From: Fen-1231 sp035286465
Lineage (GTDB): Bacteria > Gemmatimonadota > Gemmatimonadetes > Gemmatimonadales > Gemmatimonadaceae
NCBI GenBank assembly: GCA_035286465.1
Contig: DATEDF010000058.1
Location: forward strand, 1 to 64,000
DNA length: 64,000 nt
Reading direction: 5' to 3'
The stretch's first letter is position 1. The number at the start of each line of letters is the position of its first letter. Positions 49,660-58,407 of the stretch are shown one piece after another. A program made the position numbers and the translations under genes. A model generated the notes under the pieces. The model saw only the letters and a list, made by a program, of their open reading frames with translations. It made no database searches and had not been told where the DNA came from.

Positions 49660-50331
49660 ATGTGCGGCCGGTATTCCCTCGGCAAGACGGATCGCCTCAA
49701 CTGGGGCAGGTTCGGCGTGTCGGCCGTCCCCGGCGTGAAGCCGCGCTGGAACATCGCGCCGGCCTCCGACGTGCTCGCCATTCGCGACGGCCGAACGGGA
49801 CGCGAAGCGACGCTGCTCCGCTGGGGGCTGATCCCGAGCTGGGCGAAGGACCCGTCCATCGGGAACCGGCTCGCCAACGCGCGCGCCGAGAGCGCGCACG
49901 AGAAGCCGGCGTTCCGTTCGGCGTTCCGGTCGCGTCGCTGCGTGCTTCCGGCCGACGGCTTCTACGAGTGGCAGGTCGTCCCGGGCCAGAAGCGGAAGCA
50001 ACCCTGGCGCGTCGAGCCGCGGGACGGCGGCGTGCTGGCCCTCGGCGCGCTCTGGGAGGCGTGGCGCAGCCCCGATGGAGAGACCCGCGAGACCTGCACG
50101 ATTCTCACGGTTCCGGTGAACGAGGCGCTCCGGCACATCCACGGCCGGATGCCGGTGATCGTCGCGCCGCACGACTTCGGCGCGTGGCTTTCGCGCGAGA
50201 CGACCACGGAGGAGGCGCACACGCTCTGCCGCCCGGCACCGGACGATCTGCTCGGCGCGTGGCGGATCTCGCTCGCGATCAACGCCCCGACCAACGACGA
50301 CGAGGCGGTCGCGAGGCCGCTCACCCCGTGA
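49660..50331 (+). CDS. yedK: SOS response-associated peptidase (YedK/HMCES)
   Basis: ATG 49660 places the catalytic cysteine at residue 2 (MCGRYSLG). The 223-residue SRAP domain shows RWNIAPASDVLAIR, LRWGLIPSWAKDPSIGN, NARAES with the catalytic Glu region, CVLPADGFYEW and the late His in HGRMPVI. It covalently traps abasic sites in single-stranded DNA. Its stop overlaps the convergent map gene by 11 bp. Confidence 0.94.
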   Translation: MCGRYSLGKTDRLNWGRFGVSAVPGVKPRWNIAPASDVLAIRDGRTGREATLLRWGLIPSWAKDPSIGNRLANARAESAHEKPAFRSAFRSRRCVLPADGFYEWQVVPGQKRKQPWRVEPRDGGVLALGALWEAWRSPDGETRETCTILTVPVNEALRHIHGRMPVIVAPHDFGAWLSRETTTEEAHTLCRPAPDDLLGAWRISLAINAPTNDDEAVARPLTP

Positions 50332-51070
50332 GCACTCGTGGCCCGTCCTTCGTGATCGCCACGGTGTGCTCGAAGTGCGCGCTCCGCGAACCGTCCGCCG
50401 TCGCGACCGTCCACTTGTCGCCGAGCGTCCGCGTCCCCGCCGCTCCCGCGTTCACCATCGGCTCGATCGCCAGCGTGAGCCCCTCCACGAGCCTCATCCC
50501 CCGCTTCGGCTTCCCGTAGTTCGGCACTTGCGGTTCCTCGTGCATCGCCCGCCCCACGCCGTGCCCCACCAGCTCACGCACGACGGAGAACCCACCCCGT
50601 GCGACGACGCTCTCGATGGCCGCACCGATGTCGCCGATGTGGTTGCCGAGCACCGCCTGCGCAATCCCGGCCCGGAGCGCGTCCTGCGTGACGCGAAGGA
50701 GCCGCTCCGTCGTCGCGTCCACGCGGCCCACCGGCCAGGTGCGCGCCGCGTCGGTGTGCAGCCCGCGATACAGCACGCCGATGTCCACGGAGACGATGTC
50801 GCCTTCCCGCAGCACCCGCCTGGGCGACGGGATGCCGTGCACGATCTCCTCGTTGATCGAGGCGCAGATGCTGGCCGGGAACCCGTAGAGCCCCTTGAAG
50901 GACGGCACGGCGCCGTCGTGTGACCGGATGAAGACGTCGGCCACGCGGTCGAGGTCGGCCGTGGTCGCGCCCGCGTGTACGGCCTGGCGGACCGCCTCGT
51001 GCGCGCCGGCCAGGATCGTCCCCCCCGCGGCCATCGTCTCCAGCTCGCGGGGCGACTTGAGCTGCACCAT
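50321..51070 (-). CDS. map: Methionine aminopeptidase
   Basis: The 249-residue enzyme has SICASINEEIVHGIPSPRRV, DIVSVDIGVLYRGLHTDAAR (two Asp ligands), VGHGVGRAMHEEPQVPNY (His ligand) and TLAIEPMVNAG plus FEHTVAIT (Glu ligands). It removes N-terminal Met from new proteins. TAATG overlap couples it to adk. It is the last gene of the ribosomal operon here; no infA, rpmJ or rpsM follows. Confidence 0.96.
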   Translation of the reverse strand: MVQLKSPRELETMAAGGTILAGAHEAVRQAVHAGATTADLDRVADVFIRSHDGAVPSFKGLYGFPASICASINEEIVHGIPSPRRVLREGDIVSVDIGVLYRGLHTDAARTWPVGRVDATTERLLRVTQDALRAGIAQAVLGNHIGDIGAAIESVVARGGFSVVRELVGHGVGRAMHEEPQVPNYGKPKRGMRLVEGLTLAIEPMVNAGAAGTRTLGDKWTVATADGSRSAHFEHTVAITKDGPRVLTG

Positions 51071-51720
51071 TACGCCCTTCCGACGGCCTTCAGCGACCTC
51101 TTGGTGACTTCGTCGGGAGTGCCCAGCGCGTCAATGGTCGCAATCCGCGCGCCATGCGCCTTGTACCAATCGAGCACGGGCGCCGTCTGCGCGTGGTACA
51201 CCTTCAGCCGGTTACGAATGGAATCGGGCTCGTCGTCCTTGCGCCGCACGAGCGTGCCCTTCGGCGACTTCGGGCACTCGGCGTGCGTCTCACCCGGAGA
51301 GCGTCCGCTGAACGGGCTCTGGCACGCGTCGCACACGGTGCGCCCCGAGAGCCGCTTCACCAGGGCATCGTCCGGTATGACGAAGTCCATCACGAGGCCG
51401 AGCGGACGGCCGAGGTCGGTGAGCACCTGCGCAAGCCCCTCGGCCTGCGGCACGGTGCGCACGACGCCGTCGAGCACGACCCCCCTGGCCTGCGCCGGGG
51501 CGGCCAGCGCGTCCTTCATGATCCCGAGGATCACCGGGTCGGGCACGAGGTCTCCGTGCTCCATGAACCCCTTCGCCTCGAGGCCGAGCGTCGTCCCGGC
51601 TTTCACCGCGTCGCGCAGCACCTCGCCGGTGGACAGCTTCGGCACGCCGAGGGCCGCGGCGACCCGCTCACCCTGCGTTCCCTTGCCGCACCCCGGCGGC
51701 CCGAGCAAGACCACGATCAT
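51070..51720 (-). CDS. adk: Adenylate kinase
   Basis: The 216-residue protein has P-loop LLGPPGCGKGTQ, AMP-site LSTGEVLRDAVKAG and LDGVVRTVPQAEGL (usually LDGFPRT), and the LID with CDACQSPF. The LID keeps three zinc-type Cys but the fourth position is Ser (ECPKS). It balances ATP, ADP and AMP. GAGGTG precedes ATG 51720. Confidence 0.95.
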   Translation of the reverse strand: MIVVLLGPPGCGKGTQGERVAAALGVPKLSTGEVLRDAVKAGTTLGLEAKGFMEHGDLVPDPVILGIMKDALAAPAQARGVVLDGVVRTVPQAEGLAQVLTDLGRPLGLVMDFVIPDDALVKRLSGRTVCDACQSPFSGRSPGETHAECPKSPKGTLVRRKDDEPDSIRNRLKVYHAQTAPVLDWYKAHGARIATIDALGTPDEVTKRSLKAVGRA

Positions 51721-51753
51721 GGTGCCGGCACCTCACCACACGCGGACAGAAAG

Positions 51754-53091
51754 CTAGAAGCTCCCGGCCGTGCGCCCGCGAAAACGCACGCGCCCCTTCT
51801 TCATGAAGCCGTCGTACTTGCGGAGCAGCAGGTGCTGCTGCATCTGCGCCAGCGTGTCGAGCGCGACACCCACCACGATCAGGAGCGACGTGCCGCCGAA
51901 GCGGAACGGGACGTTCGCCATGTCCGCGATCCAGATCGGCAGGAGCGCGATGATCGTGAGGAAGACCGCGCCCGGAAAGGTGATGCGGCTCACGACGTGG
52001 TCAATGTACTCGGCCGTCCTCGCCCCCGGCTTGATCCCCGGGATGAATCCGCCCTGCTTCTTCAGGTTCTCCGCGAGGTCAATCGGGTTGAAGATGATGG
52101 ACGTATAGAAGTAGGTGAAGAAGACGATCAGCCCCGCCGAGAGGGCGAAGTAGAGCCAGGTTCCCGGCTGGAAGAAGTCCGCGAACTCGGCCAGCTTCTG
52201 GTTGCCGCCGAACTGCGCGAGCGCGCCCGGCACGACGATCAGCGACTGCGCGAAGATGATCGGCATCACGCCCGCCGAGTTGATGCGGAGCGGGATGAAG
52301 TTCTTCGCGGCCTCGCGCATTCGCCCGCGCGCCATGGTGCGCTGCGGAATCTGGATCGCGATGCGCCGCGCGGCGATCGTGATCGCGACGACGCCCGCCA
52401 CCACGCCGAGCATCATGAGCCCGAGCATCGTGAGCACGACGAGGTTGATCGCGCCCGTGCTCACGAAGCGGAAGGTGTCGATGATCCCCGGCCAGAAGCG
52501 CTCGATGATCGAGAAGAAGATCATGAGCGACGCGCCGTTGCCGAGCCCGCGCTCCGTGATCTGCTCGCCCAGCCACATCACGAAGATCGCGCCGGTCGTC
52601 AGGATGAACGACATCTCGATCCGGAACGCGAAGCCCGGCGTGCCGACCGCGCCCTGCACGCTCTCCGTGAAGAGGGCGAACCCCCACGCCTGCACCATCG
52701 CGAGGGCGACCGTGCCGTAGCGGGTCCATTGCGTGATCTTCTTCCGCCCCTCCTCGTCCTTCTGCATCTTGTCCGCCGCCGGGATCACCGCCGCGAAGAT
52801 CTGCGCGAAGATGCTCGAGGAGATGTACGGCATGATGCCGAGCGCGAAGATCGTCGAGCGCGAGAGGTTGCCGCCGACGAACAGGTCGTAGAGGCCGAAG
52901 AACCCCCCGCCGGGCGTCTTCGAGAGGTTCGCGAAGTAGTCCACCATCGCCTGCACGTCCACGCCCGGCGCCGCCACGTGCGATCCCACGCGGTAGATGA
53001 GCAGGCACACGGCGGTGAACGTGATCTTCTGCCAGAGTTCGGGCGTCCGGTAGATGTTCGCGAGCGCCTGAGCGGGGTTCGCCTGGGCCAT
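51754..53091 (-). CDS. secY: Protein translocase subunit SecY
   Basis: The 445-residue protein has ten membrane helices and SecY motifs (TAVCLLIYRVGSHVAAPGVD, MPYISSSIFAQIF, MEFKNTF-like region, ANNLKKQGG-like AENLKKQGGFIPGIKPG). It forms the membrane channel with SecE and SecG. It follows rplO in the spc order. Confidence 0.97.
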   Translation of the reverse strand: MAQANPAQALANIYRTPELWQKITFTAVCLLIYRVGSHVAAPGVDVQAMVDYFANLSKTPGGGFFGLYDLFVGGNLSRSTIFALGIMPYISSSIFAQIFAAVIPAADKMQKDEEGRKKITQWTRYGTVALAMVQAWGFALFTESVQGAVGTPGFAFRIEMSFILTTGAIFVMWLGEQITERGLGNGASLMIFFSIIERFWPGIIDTFRFVSTGAINLVVLTMLGLMMLGVVAGVVAITIAARRIAIQIPQRTMARGRMREAAKNFIPLRINSAGVMPIIFAQSLIVVPGALAQFGGNQKLAEFADFFQPGTWLYFALSAGLIVFFTYFYTSIIFNPIDLAENLKKQGGFIPGIKPGARTAEYIDHVVSRITFPGAVFLTIIALLPIWIADMANVPFRFGGTSLLIVVGVALDTLAQMQQHLLLRKYDGFMKKGRVRFRGRTAGSF

Positions 53092-53108
53092 GGTCTGTTT
53101 CGCGCCTC

Positions 53109-53582
53109 TTACGCTTCGACGCGTCCGCCGGCTGCTTCGATCTTGGCGCGCGCCGACGCGCTCGTCCGGATGCCGCGCACCGTCACCGCGTACGCGATGT
53201 CGCCGTTCGCCAGCAGCTTGGCCGGGCCCTTCGCCAGCGTGATCAGTCGAGCCGCCGCGAGCGCCTCGCGCGTCACGTCGGTGCCCTTCGGTACCCGGGC
53301 GAGGTCCGCCAGGTGGACGACCTGCGCCTCGACCCGAAACGGATTCGTGAACCCGCGCTTCGGCACGCGCCGCGTCAGCGGCATCTGGCCGCCCTCGAAG
53401 TGCGGCTTGTTGCCGCCCGGGCCGTGATGTCCGGCGCGCGCCTTGATGCCCTTCGTCCCCTTCCCGGACGTCTTCCCCATCCCGGAGCCGGGACCGCGCC
53501 CGCGGCGCCGCCGGTCGCGGTGCGATCCCGCCGCCGGCGCCAGCGTGTGCAGCCCGATCCGCTCATCGGTCGTCTTCGCCAT
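53109..53582 (-). CDS. rplO: 50S ribosomal protein L15
   Basis: The 157-residue protein starts after the rpmD gene and reads IGLHTLAPAAGSHRDRRRRG, then GMGKTSGKGTKGIKARAGHH and FEGGQMPLTRRVPKRGF. It is a normal L15. It lies 17 bp before secY and 1 bp after rpmD. Confidence 0.97.
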   Translation of the reverse strand: MAKTTDERIGLHTLAPAAGSHRDRRRRGRGPGSGMGKTSGKGTKGIKARAGHHGPGGNKPHFEGGQMPLTRRVPKRGFTNPFRVEAQVVHLADLARVPKGTDVTREALAAARLITLAKGPAKLLANGDIAYAVTVRGIRTSASARAKIEAAGGRVEA

Positions 53583-53583
53583 C

Positions 53584-53856
53584 TCACTTCTCCTTGGTTT
53601 CCGGCTTCGCTTCCACCGGCGTGACCTTCACCAGGTGACGCACGCGCAGGAGCTGGCCACGCAGCGCAGGCGAGTCGGGACGCACGACGGCGTCCTGGTG
53701 ATGCCGGAGTCCCAGCGCCACGAGCGTCGCCCGCAACCGTGCGGGGTGCCCGATGCCGCTCCGCACCTGCGTGATGCGCACGTGTCCCTTCGTCAGCGTG
53801 TTCGGCTCCGTCCTCTTCGGGCCGCGCGTGCGGTGCCAGACGAACGTCCTAGGCAT
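53584..53856 (-). CDS. rpmD: 50S ribosomal protein L30
   Basis: ATG 53856 overlaps the rpsE stop by 8 bp. The 90-residue form has an extra ~25 residues before HVRITQVRSGIGHPARLRAT, the L30 core, then ALGLRHHQDAVVRPDSPALR. Typical bacterial L30 is near 60 residues; here both ends are longer. Confidence 0.9.
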   Translation of the reverse strand: MPRTFVWHRTRGPKRTEPNTLTKGHVRITQVRSGIGHPARLRATLVALGLRHHQDAVVRPDSPALRGQLLRVRHLVKVTPVEAKPETKEK

Positions 53857-54640
53857 GCACCGCCTCCTTCGACTTCGCGCGCGACCGGTACGGCAGGCTT
53901 CCGCTCTCGACGCCGCGCTCGTGCGCGATCTGCTCAACCGTCGTCAGGCTCTGCAGCCCGTCCATCGCCGCCAGCACCATGTTGTGCGGGTTCGTCGAGC
54001 CGAGCGACTTGGTCAGGATGTCGCTGATCCCGGCGCATTCCATGATCGCGCGCACCGCGCCGCCGGCGATCACGCCGGCGCCTGGCGCGGCGGGCTTCAT
54101 CAGCACACGCCCCGCGCCATGCTCGCCCACGACCTCATGCGGAATCGTCGAGCCGGTCATCGGGATCGCGATCATCCGCCGGCGGGCGCCCTCCACGGCC
54201 TTCCGCACCGCTTCCGACACTTCGTTCGCCTTCCCCGTCGCGATGCCGACCTTGCCCTTCGCGTCGCCGACGGCCACGAGCGCGTTGAACGAGAAGCGCC
54301 GGCCGCCTTTGACGACCTTCGCCACGCGGTTGATCGCGATCACGTTTTCGACGAGATCGCTCCCCTCGCCGCGGTCCTGACCGCCCGGCCCGCCACGCCC
54401 GCCGCGGTCGCCGCCACGCCCGTCGCGCCCGCCGCCGCCCGGCCCCCCTCGCCCGCGCCCGCCGCCGGGGCCGCCCCCGCCGCGCCCGCGCCCGCCCGCG
54501 CCCCCGCCCCGACCGCCGCGACCACCGCCGCTCCGCGCGCTGGGGGCGCGGCGCGGCGCTTCCGCGACCGCCTCAGCCTCGCCCGTCGGCGCCGGCGCCG
54601 GCGCCTCCGCATCCTTCGCGATTCCCTCGTCCGCCACCAT
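53849..54640 (-). CDS. rpsE: 30S ribosomal protein S5 with Gly/Arg-rich extension
   Basis: The core (from ~residue 93; NVIAINRVAKVVKGGRRFSF, GYGKANEVSEAVRKA-like, VRAIMECAGISDILTKSLGS) is normal S5. Residues ~38-90 (nt 54371-54529) are an RGG-like tract, e.g. GGRGRGGGGPGGGRGRGG, after an acidic Ala/Pro start. The full length is 263, against about 165-170 usual. RGG tracts in other proteins bind RNA; the role here is unknown. Confidence 0.96.
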   Translation of the reverse strand: MVADEGIAKDAEAPAPAPTGEAEAVAEAPRRAPSARSGGGRGGRGGGAGGRGRGGGGPGGGRGRGGPGGGGRDGRGGDRGGRGGPGGQDRGEGSDLVENVIAINRVAKVVKGGRRFSFNALVAVGDAKGKVGIATGKANEVSEAVRKAVEGARRRMIAIPMTGSTIPHEVVGEHGAGRVLMKPAAPGAGVIAGGAVRAIMECAGISDILTKSLGSTNPHNMVLAAMDGLQSLTTVEQIAHERGVESGSLPYRSRAKSKEAVHA

Positions 54641-54997
54641 TTAGAACTCCAGCCCGCCTTCGCGGGCGCCGTCGGCCACCGCTTTCACGCGGCCGTGATA
54701 CTGATAGCCGGCCCGGTCGAACACGACCTTGCGGATCCCGGCCGCTTTCGCCTCCGCCGCCACGCGCTTCCCGACCGCGACGGACTTCTCGCCCTTCTTC
54801 CCCGCGAGTCCCTGGTCCGACACCGAGAGCAGCGTGCGCTGCGCGTCGTCGTTCACGAGCTGGGCGTAGATGTGCTTGTCGGAGCGGAACACCACGAGCC
54901 GCGGCCGGTCCGCCGTTCCCCGGACGCGCATCCGCACGCGGTGGTGTCGCCGCGCGCGGAGCCCCGCACGATCCTTCGGTACACGAGCTCCAGGCAT
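54641..54997 (-). CDS. rplR: 50S ribosomal protein L18
   Basis: The 118-residue protein reads HHRVRMRVRGTADRPRLVVF, RSDKHIYAQLVNDDAQRTLL and FDRAGYQYHGRVKAVADGAR, a standard L18 that binds 5S rRNA. Start ATG 54997 overlaps the rplF stop (TGATG). Confidence 0.97.
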   Translation of the reverse strand: MPGARVPKDRAGLRARRHHRVRMRVRGTADRPRLVVFRSDKHIYAQLVNDDAQRTLLSVSDQGLAGKKGEKSVAVGKRVAAEAKAAGIRKVVFDRAGYQYHGRVKAVADGAREGGLEF

Positions 54998-55542
54998 CAG
55001 GTCGTCTTCCCTCCGGCCTTGCCGGCCTTGCGGCGAATCACTTCGCCGGTGTACTTGATCCCCTTCCCCTTGTACGGCTCCGGCGGGCGCAGCGAGCGCA
55101 ACTCGGCGGCCACCTGGCCGACGATCTCCTTGTCGGGACCCTCGACCACGACCTGCGTGGGCTGCGGCGCCGACAGTTTGATCCCCGCCGGCGCGCGATA
55201 CTCGATCGGATGCGAGAATCCGAGCGCGAGCTGCAGGCCGTACGGGCGCACCTCCGCCTTGTACCCGACGCCCGTGATCTCGAGCTGCTTCGAGAATCCC
55301 TTCGTCACGCCCTCGATCATGTTGGCCACGAGCGTGCGCGAGAGGCCGTGCAGCGCCTTGTGCCGCGTCTCGTCCGACGGCCGGAGCACCGCGCACGCCT
55401 CGCCCTCCACCTGCACGCCGATCTCCGGGTGCATCGTGCGATGCAACTCGCCCTTCGGGCCCTTCACCGACACGGCATGGCCGCTCACGGTGACCGTGAC
55501 GCCCTTCGGAATCGGGATCGGAAGCTTGCCGATACGCGACAT
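54997..55542 (-). CDS. rplF: 50S ribosomal protein L6
   Basis: The 181-residue protein starts MSRIGKLPIPIPKGVTVTVS and ends PEPYKGKGIKYTGEVIRRK plus a short basic tail, a normal L6. ATG 55542 was chosen at the conserved start; the longer frame upstream runs through rpsH antiframe. Confidence 0.97.
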   Translation of the reverse strand: MSRIGKLPIPIPKGVTVTVSGHAVSVKGPKGELHRTMHPEIGVQVEGEACAVLRPSDETRHKALHGLSRTLVANMIEGVTKGFSKQLEITGVGYKAEVRPYGLQLALGFSHPIEYRAPAGIKLSAPQPTQVVVEGPDKEIVGQVAAELRSLRPPEPYKGKGIKYTGEVIRRKAGKAGGKTT

Positions 55543-55556
55543 GGGTGTCCTCCCGC

Positions 55557-55958
55557 TCACCACACCACGGCGACGAGCTCGCCGCCGGTGCGCTGCCGCC
55601 GTGCCTCGCGATCCGTCATCAGCCCCTTTGACGTGCTCAGGATCGCCACGCCCAGCCCGTTGCGCACGCGCGGGATCTCCGCGACACCGACGTATCGCCG
55701 GAGCCCCGGGCTCGACACGCGCTTGAGCTCGCGGATCACCGGCTGCCCGCCCTGCGCATACTTGAGCACCACGCGCAGCAACGGCTTGCCGTCGTCCGCG
55801 GGCACGGTCTTGTAGTCCTGGATGAAGTTGTTCTCCTTCAGCAGGCGCGCGATCTCGAGCTTCAGCTTCGACGCCGGAACGTCCACGCGGCGATGCTTCG
55901 ATCCGCACGCGTTGCGGATCCGCGTCAACATGTCGGCAATCGGGTCGGTCATGCTCAT
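55557..55958 (-). CDS. rpsH: 30S ribosomal protein S8
   Basis: From ATG 55958 the 133-residue protein reads MSMTDPIADMLTRIRNACGS and ends TDREARRQRTGGELVAVVW, a normal S8. An in-frame codon eight residues earlier is possible but less likely; GAGGGC lies upstream of 55958. Confidence 0.96.
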   Translation of the reverse strand: MSMTDPIADMLTRIRNACGSKHRRVDVPASKLKLEIARLLKENNFIQDYKTVPADDGKPLLRVVLKYAQGGQPVIRELKRVSSPGLRRYVGVAEIPRVRNGLGVAILSTSKGLMTDREARRQRTGGELVAVVW

Positions 55959-56031
55959 CGGATGCTTGCCCTCGTCTCCCATGGTTTCCGGATGGTCCGG
56001 ACTTCTGGGAAGTGGAAGAAAGACCCTGCTG

Positions 56032-56337
56032 TTACCACGACGCCTTCCGCACGCCCGGGATCAGCCCCGCCAGCGCCATCTCCCGGAACGCGATCCGGCT
56101 CAAGCCGAACATCTTGACGTAGCCGCGCGACCGGCCGGTCATCGAGCACCGGTTGCGGATGCGCTCGGGTGCGGAGTTGCGCGGGAGCGCGGCGAGCGCG
56201 AGCTGCGCCGTGCGCCTCGCCGCGTCCGTCGCCTTCGGGTCGCGCACGACCGCCTTGAGCGCCTTCCGCTTGACCGCGTACTGCTGCGTCATCCGGCGGC
56301 GCCGATCGTTCTTCTCGATGCTGCTCTTCTTGGCCAT
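56032..56337 (-). CDS. rpsN: 30S ribosomal protein S14, zinc-free type
   Basis: The 101-residue protein starts MAKKSSIEKNDRRRRMTQQY and ends GRSRGYVKMFGLSRIAFREM. It lacks the C-x-x-C pairs of the short zinc form, so it is the longer C-minus type. Confidence 0.96.
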   Translation of the reverse strand: MAKKSSIEKNDRRRRMTQQYAVKRKALKAVVRDPKATDAARRTAQLALAALPRNSAPERIRNRCSMTGRSRGYVKMFGLSRIAFREMALAGLIPGVRKASW

Positions 56338-56356
56338 GGGGTGTCCGGGTTGCTCG

Positions 56357-56399
56357 CGCTCTGAGGTCTGAGGTCTGACGTCCGATGTCTGACGTCTAG
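56357..56399. repeat. GACGTCTGA-type short-word repeat
   Basis: Between rpsN and rplE the words GAGGTCTGAGGTCTGACGTC and GATGTCTGACGTCTAG repeat. The last word contains the rplE stop codon (56396-56398). Another member of the intergenic word-repeat set of this window. Confidence 0.75.
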
Positions 56400-57304
56400 T
56401 TCTTCTGCACCACGATCGGCTTCTCGTCCCCACGGAACGGCATCCCCAGTTCCCGCAGCAGCGCGAATGCCCGGTCGTCCTTGCTCGTCGTCGTGACGAA
56501 CGTGATATCCATCCCGTGGATCTGCTCGACCTGGTCGTAGCTGATCTCCGGGAAGATCATCTGCTCCTTCACCCCGAGGCTGTAGTTGCCGCGCCCGTCG
56601 AACGACTTGGTCGAGAGCCCGCGGAAGTCGCGGATGCGCGGGATCGCCGTCGTGATGAACCGGTCGAGAAACTCCCACATCCGCGCGCCGCGCAGCGTCA
56701 CCGCCACGCCGATCTCCTGACCCTGCCGGAGCCCGTAGTTGGCGATGGACTTCTTCGCCTTCTTGCGCACCGGCCGCTGCCCGCAGATGATCCCCAGCTC
56801 CTCGACCACCGCGTCGAGGACTTTCGGTTGCTTGATCGCCTCGCCCATCCCGACATTCAGCACGATCTTCTCGAGGTTCGGGACTTCGTGCGGATTGGAG
56901 AGGCCGAACTGCCTGGACAGATTGCCCCGCACCGTCTGCTGGTAGTGCGTCCGCAGCCGCGGCACGGGCACGGGGAGGCCGACGCCGGCGTGCTCGCGCG
57001 GCGCCGCGGCGGCCTTCTCCCTCTTCCCCCCGCCCTTCGACTTCTTCTCGGGCCGTCGCTCGGCTTTCTCGCCCTTTCCGCCCTTCTCGCCCTTCTCGCC
57101 CTTCTCGCCCTTCTCGCCCTTCTCGCCCTTCCCGCCCTTCCCGCCCTTCTCGCCCTTCTCGCCCTTCTCGGCCTTCTCGGGCCGGTCGGCGCGCGCGACC
57201 GCCTCGGCCGGCTTCGCCTGCTCGGCGCGCTCGGGCTGCTCGGTTTGTCCGGCCTTCTCGGCCTTCTCGGCCTTCTCGGCCTTCTCGATGTTCTCGTCCG
57301 CCAT
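56396..57304 (-). CDS. rplE: 50S ribosomal protein L5 with charged repeat extension
   Basis: The L5 core starts at about residue 116 (QTVRGNLSRQFGLSNPHEVP, KIVLNVGMGEAIKQPKVLDA) and is normal. Ahead of it is a ~115-residue extension with EKA repeats and a KGE/GKG tract at residues ~46-80 (nt 57065-57169), built from GAGAAGGGC units. Total 302 residues against about 180. The ATG at 57304 opens with MADENIEKAEKAEKAEKAG. Confidence 0.95.
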   Translation of the reverse strand: MADENIEKAEKAEKAEKAGQTEQPERAEQAKPAEAVARADRPEKAEKGEKGEKGGKGGKGEKGEKGEKGEKGEKGGKGEKAERRPEKKSKGGGKREKAAAAPREHAGVGLPVPVPRLRTHYQQTVRGNLSRQFGLSNPHEVPNLEKIVLNVGMGEAIKQPKVLDAVVEELGIICGQRPVRKKAKKSIANYGLRQGQEIGVAVTLRGARMWEFLDRFITTAIPRIRDFRGLSTKSFDGRGNYSLGVKEQMIFPEISYDQVEQIHGMDITFVTTTSKDDRAFALLRELGMPFRGDEKPIVVQKN

Positions 57305-57326
57305 GGTCCTCGTTCCCCTGCTCCGC

Positions 57327-57731
57327 TCAGCGCTTCGCGGGACGCGGGAACGCGTCCCCCGACTTCACGCTGATGCGTTCCTTCGTGCCGTCGGCGTCCA
57401 CCCGCGCGCGGATGCGCGTGGGCACGCCCGACTTCGGGTCGAGCAGCATCACGTTCGACGCGTGCACCGGCGCGGGCATCTCCATGATCTGGGACTTCTC
57501 TTCCGCGCGGCGCGCCTTGCGGTGCCGCTTGACGATGTTCACGCCCTCGATCGTCACGCGCCCCGTCTTCGGGTACACGTGGATGATCTTCCCTTCCTTC
57601 CCTCGGTCGTCGCCCCGGACGACGCGCACGGTGTCGCCCTTGGCGACGTGCAGCCGCACGCGCTCGACGTTGATCTGGTGCCGCACGCGGCTCCGCCGGC
57701 CGGCGGTCTTTCGGTGTGTCAGGACACGCAC
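57327..57731 (-). CDS. rplX: 50S ribosomal protein L24
   Basis: The 134-residue protein contains the L24 KOW motif (KGDTVRVVRGDDRGKEGKII) and RVTIEGVNIVKRHRK. GTG 57731 is a few bases after the rplN stop. About 25 extra N-terminal residues precede the KOW region. Confidence 0.94.
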   Translation of the reverse strand: MRVLTHRKTAGRRSRVRHQINVERVRLHVAKGDTVRVVRGDDRGKEGKIIHVYPKTGRVTIEGVNIVKRHRKARRAEEKSQIMEMPAPVHASNVMLLDPKSGVPTRIRARVDADGTKERISVKSGDAFPRPAKR

Positions 57732-57732
57732 G

Positions 57733-58101
57733 TCAGAGCACCTCCGGCGCCAGCGAGACGATCTTCATGTACTTCTTCTCGCGCAGCTCGCGGGCCACCG
57801 GCCCGAAAATGCGCGTCGCGCGCGGCTCGCCGTCGTCGCCGATGATCACGACGGCGTTCTCGTCGAACCGGATGTAGCTCCCGTCCTTCCGGCGCGTCTC
57901 CTTCCGCGTGCGCACGACGACCGCGCGCGCCACATCGGACTTCTTCACGGTGCCGTTGGGCAGCGCGTTCTTCACGGCCACGATGACGATGTCGCCGAGC
58001 CCCGCGTAGCGCCGGCGCGTTCCGCCGAGCACGCGGATCACCTGCGCCGTCTTCGCGCCGGAGTTGTCCGCCACCTTGACCATGGATTCCTGCTGGATCA
58101 T
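57733..58101 (-). CDS. rplN: 50S ribosomal protein L14
   Basis: The 122-residue protein starts MIQQESMVKVADNSGAKTAQ and ends GPVARELREKKYMKIVSLAP, a standard L14 of normal length. Confidence 0.98.
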   Translation of the reverse strand: MIQQESMVKVADNSGAKTAQVIRVLGGTRRRYAGLGDIVIVAVKNALPNGTVKKSDVARAVVVRTRKETRRKDGSYIRFDENAVVIIGDDGEPRATRIFGPVARELREKKYMKIVSLAPEVL

Positions 58102-58113
58102 CGGTCGTTCCCC

Positions 58114-58401
58114 TCAGCGCGCGCGCTCGAGGATCTCGACCACGCGCCACCGCTTGTCTTTCGACAACGGCCGGGTCTCCGCGATGCGCACGGTGTCGCC
58201 GGCCTTCGCCGCGTTCTGCTCGTCGTGCGCCTTCAGCCGTTTGGTCCGGGTCACCATCTTTCCGTACACGGGGTGCGCCATCCGGCGCTCGATCGCGACG
58301 ACGACGGTCTTCTGCATCTTGTCGCTCACCACGACGCCCACGCGCGTCTTGCGCGCGCCGCGCGGGAGAACGCCCTTCTCCGGTCTCTGCAATGCGGCCA
58401 T
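58114..58401 (-). CDS. rpsQ: 30S ribosomal protein S17
   Basis: The 95-residue protein has TRVGVVVSDKMQKTVVVAIE and HPVYGKMVTRTKRLKAHDEQ, then GDTVRIAETRPLSKDKRW, a normal S17. It lies 6 bp after rpmC. Confidence 0.97.
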   Translation of the reverse strand: MAALQRPEKGVLPRGARKTRVGVVVSDKMQKTVVVAIERRMAHPVYGKMVTRTKRLKAHDEQNAAKAGDTVRIAETRPLSKDKRWRVVEILERAR

Positions 58402-58407
58402 CGGTGC

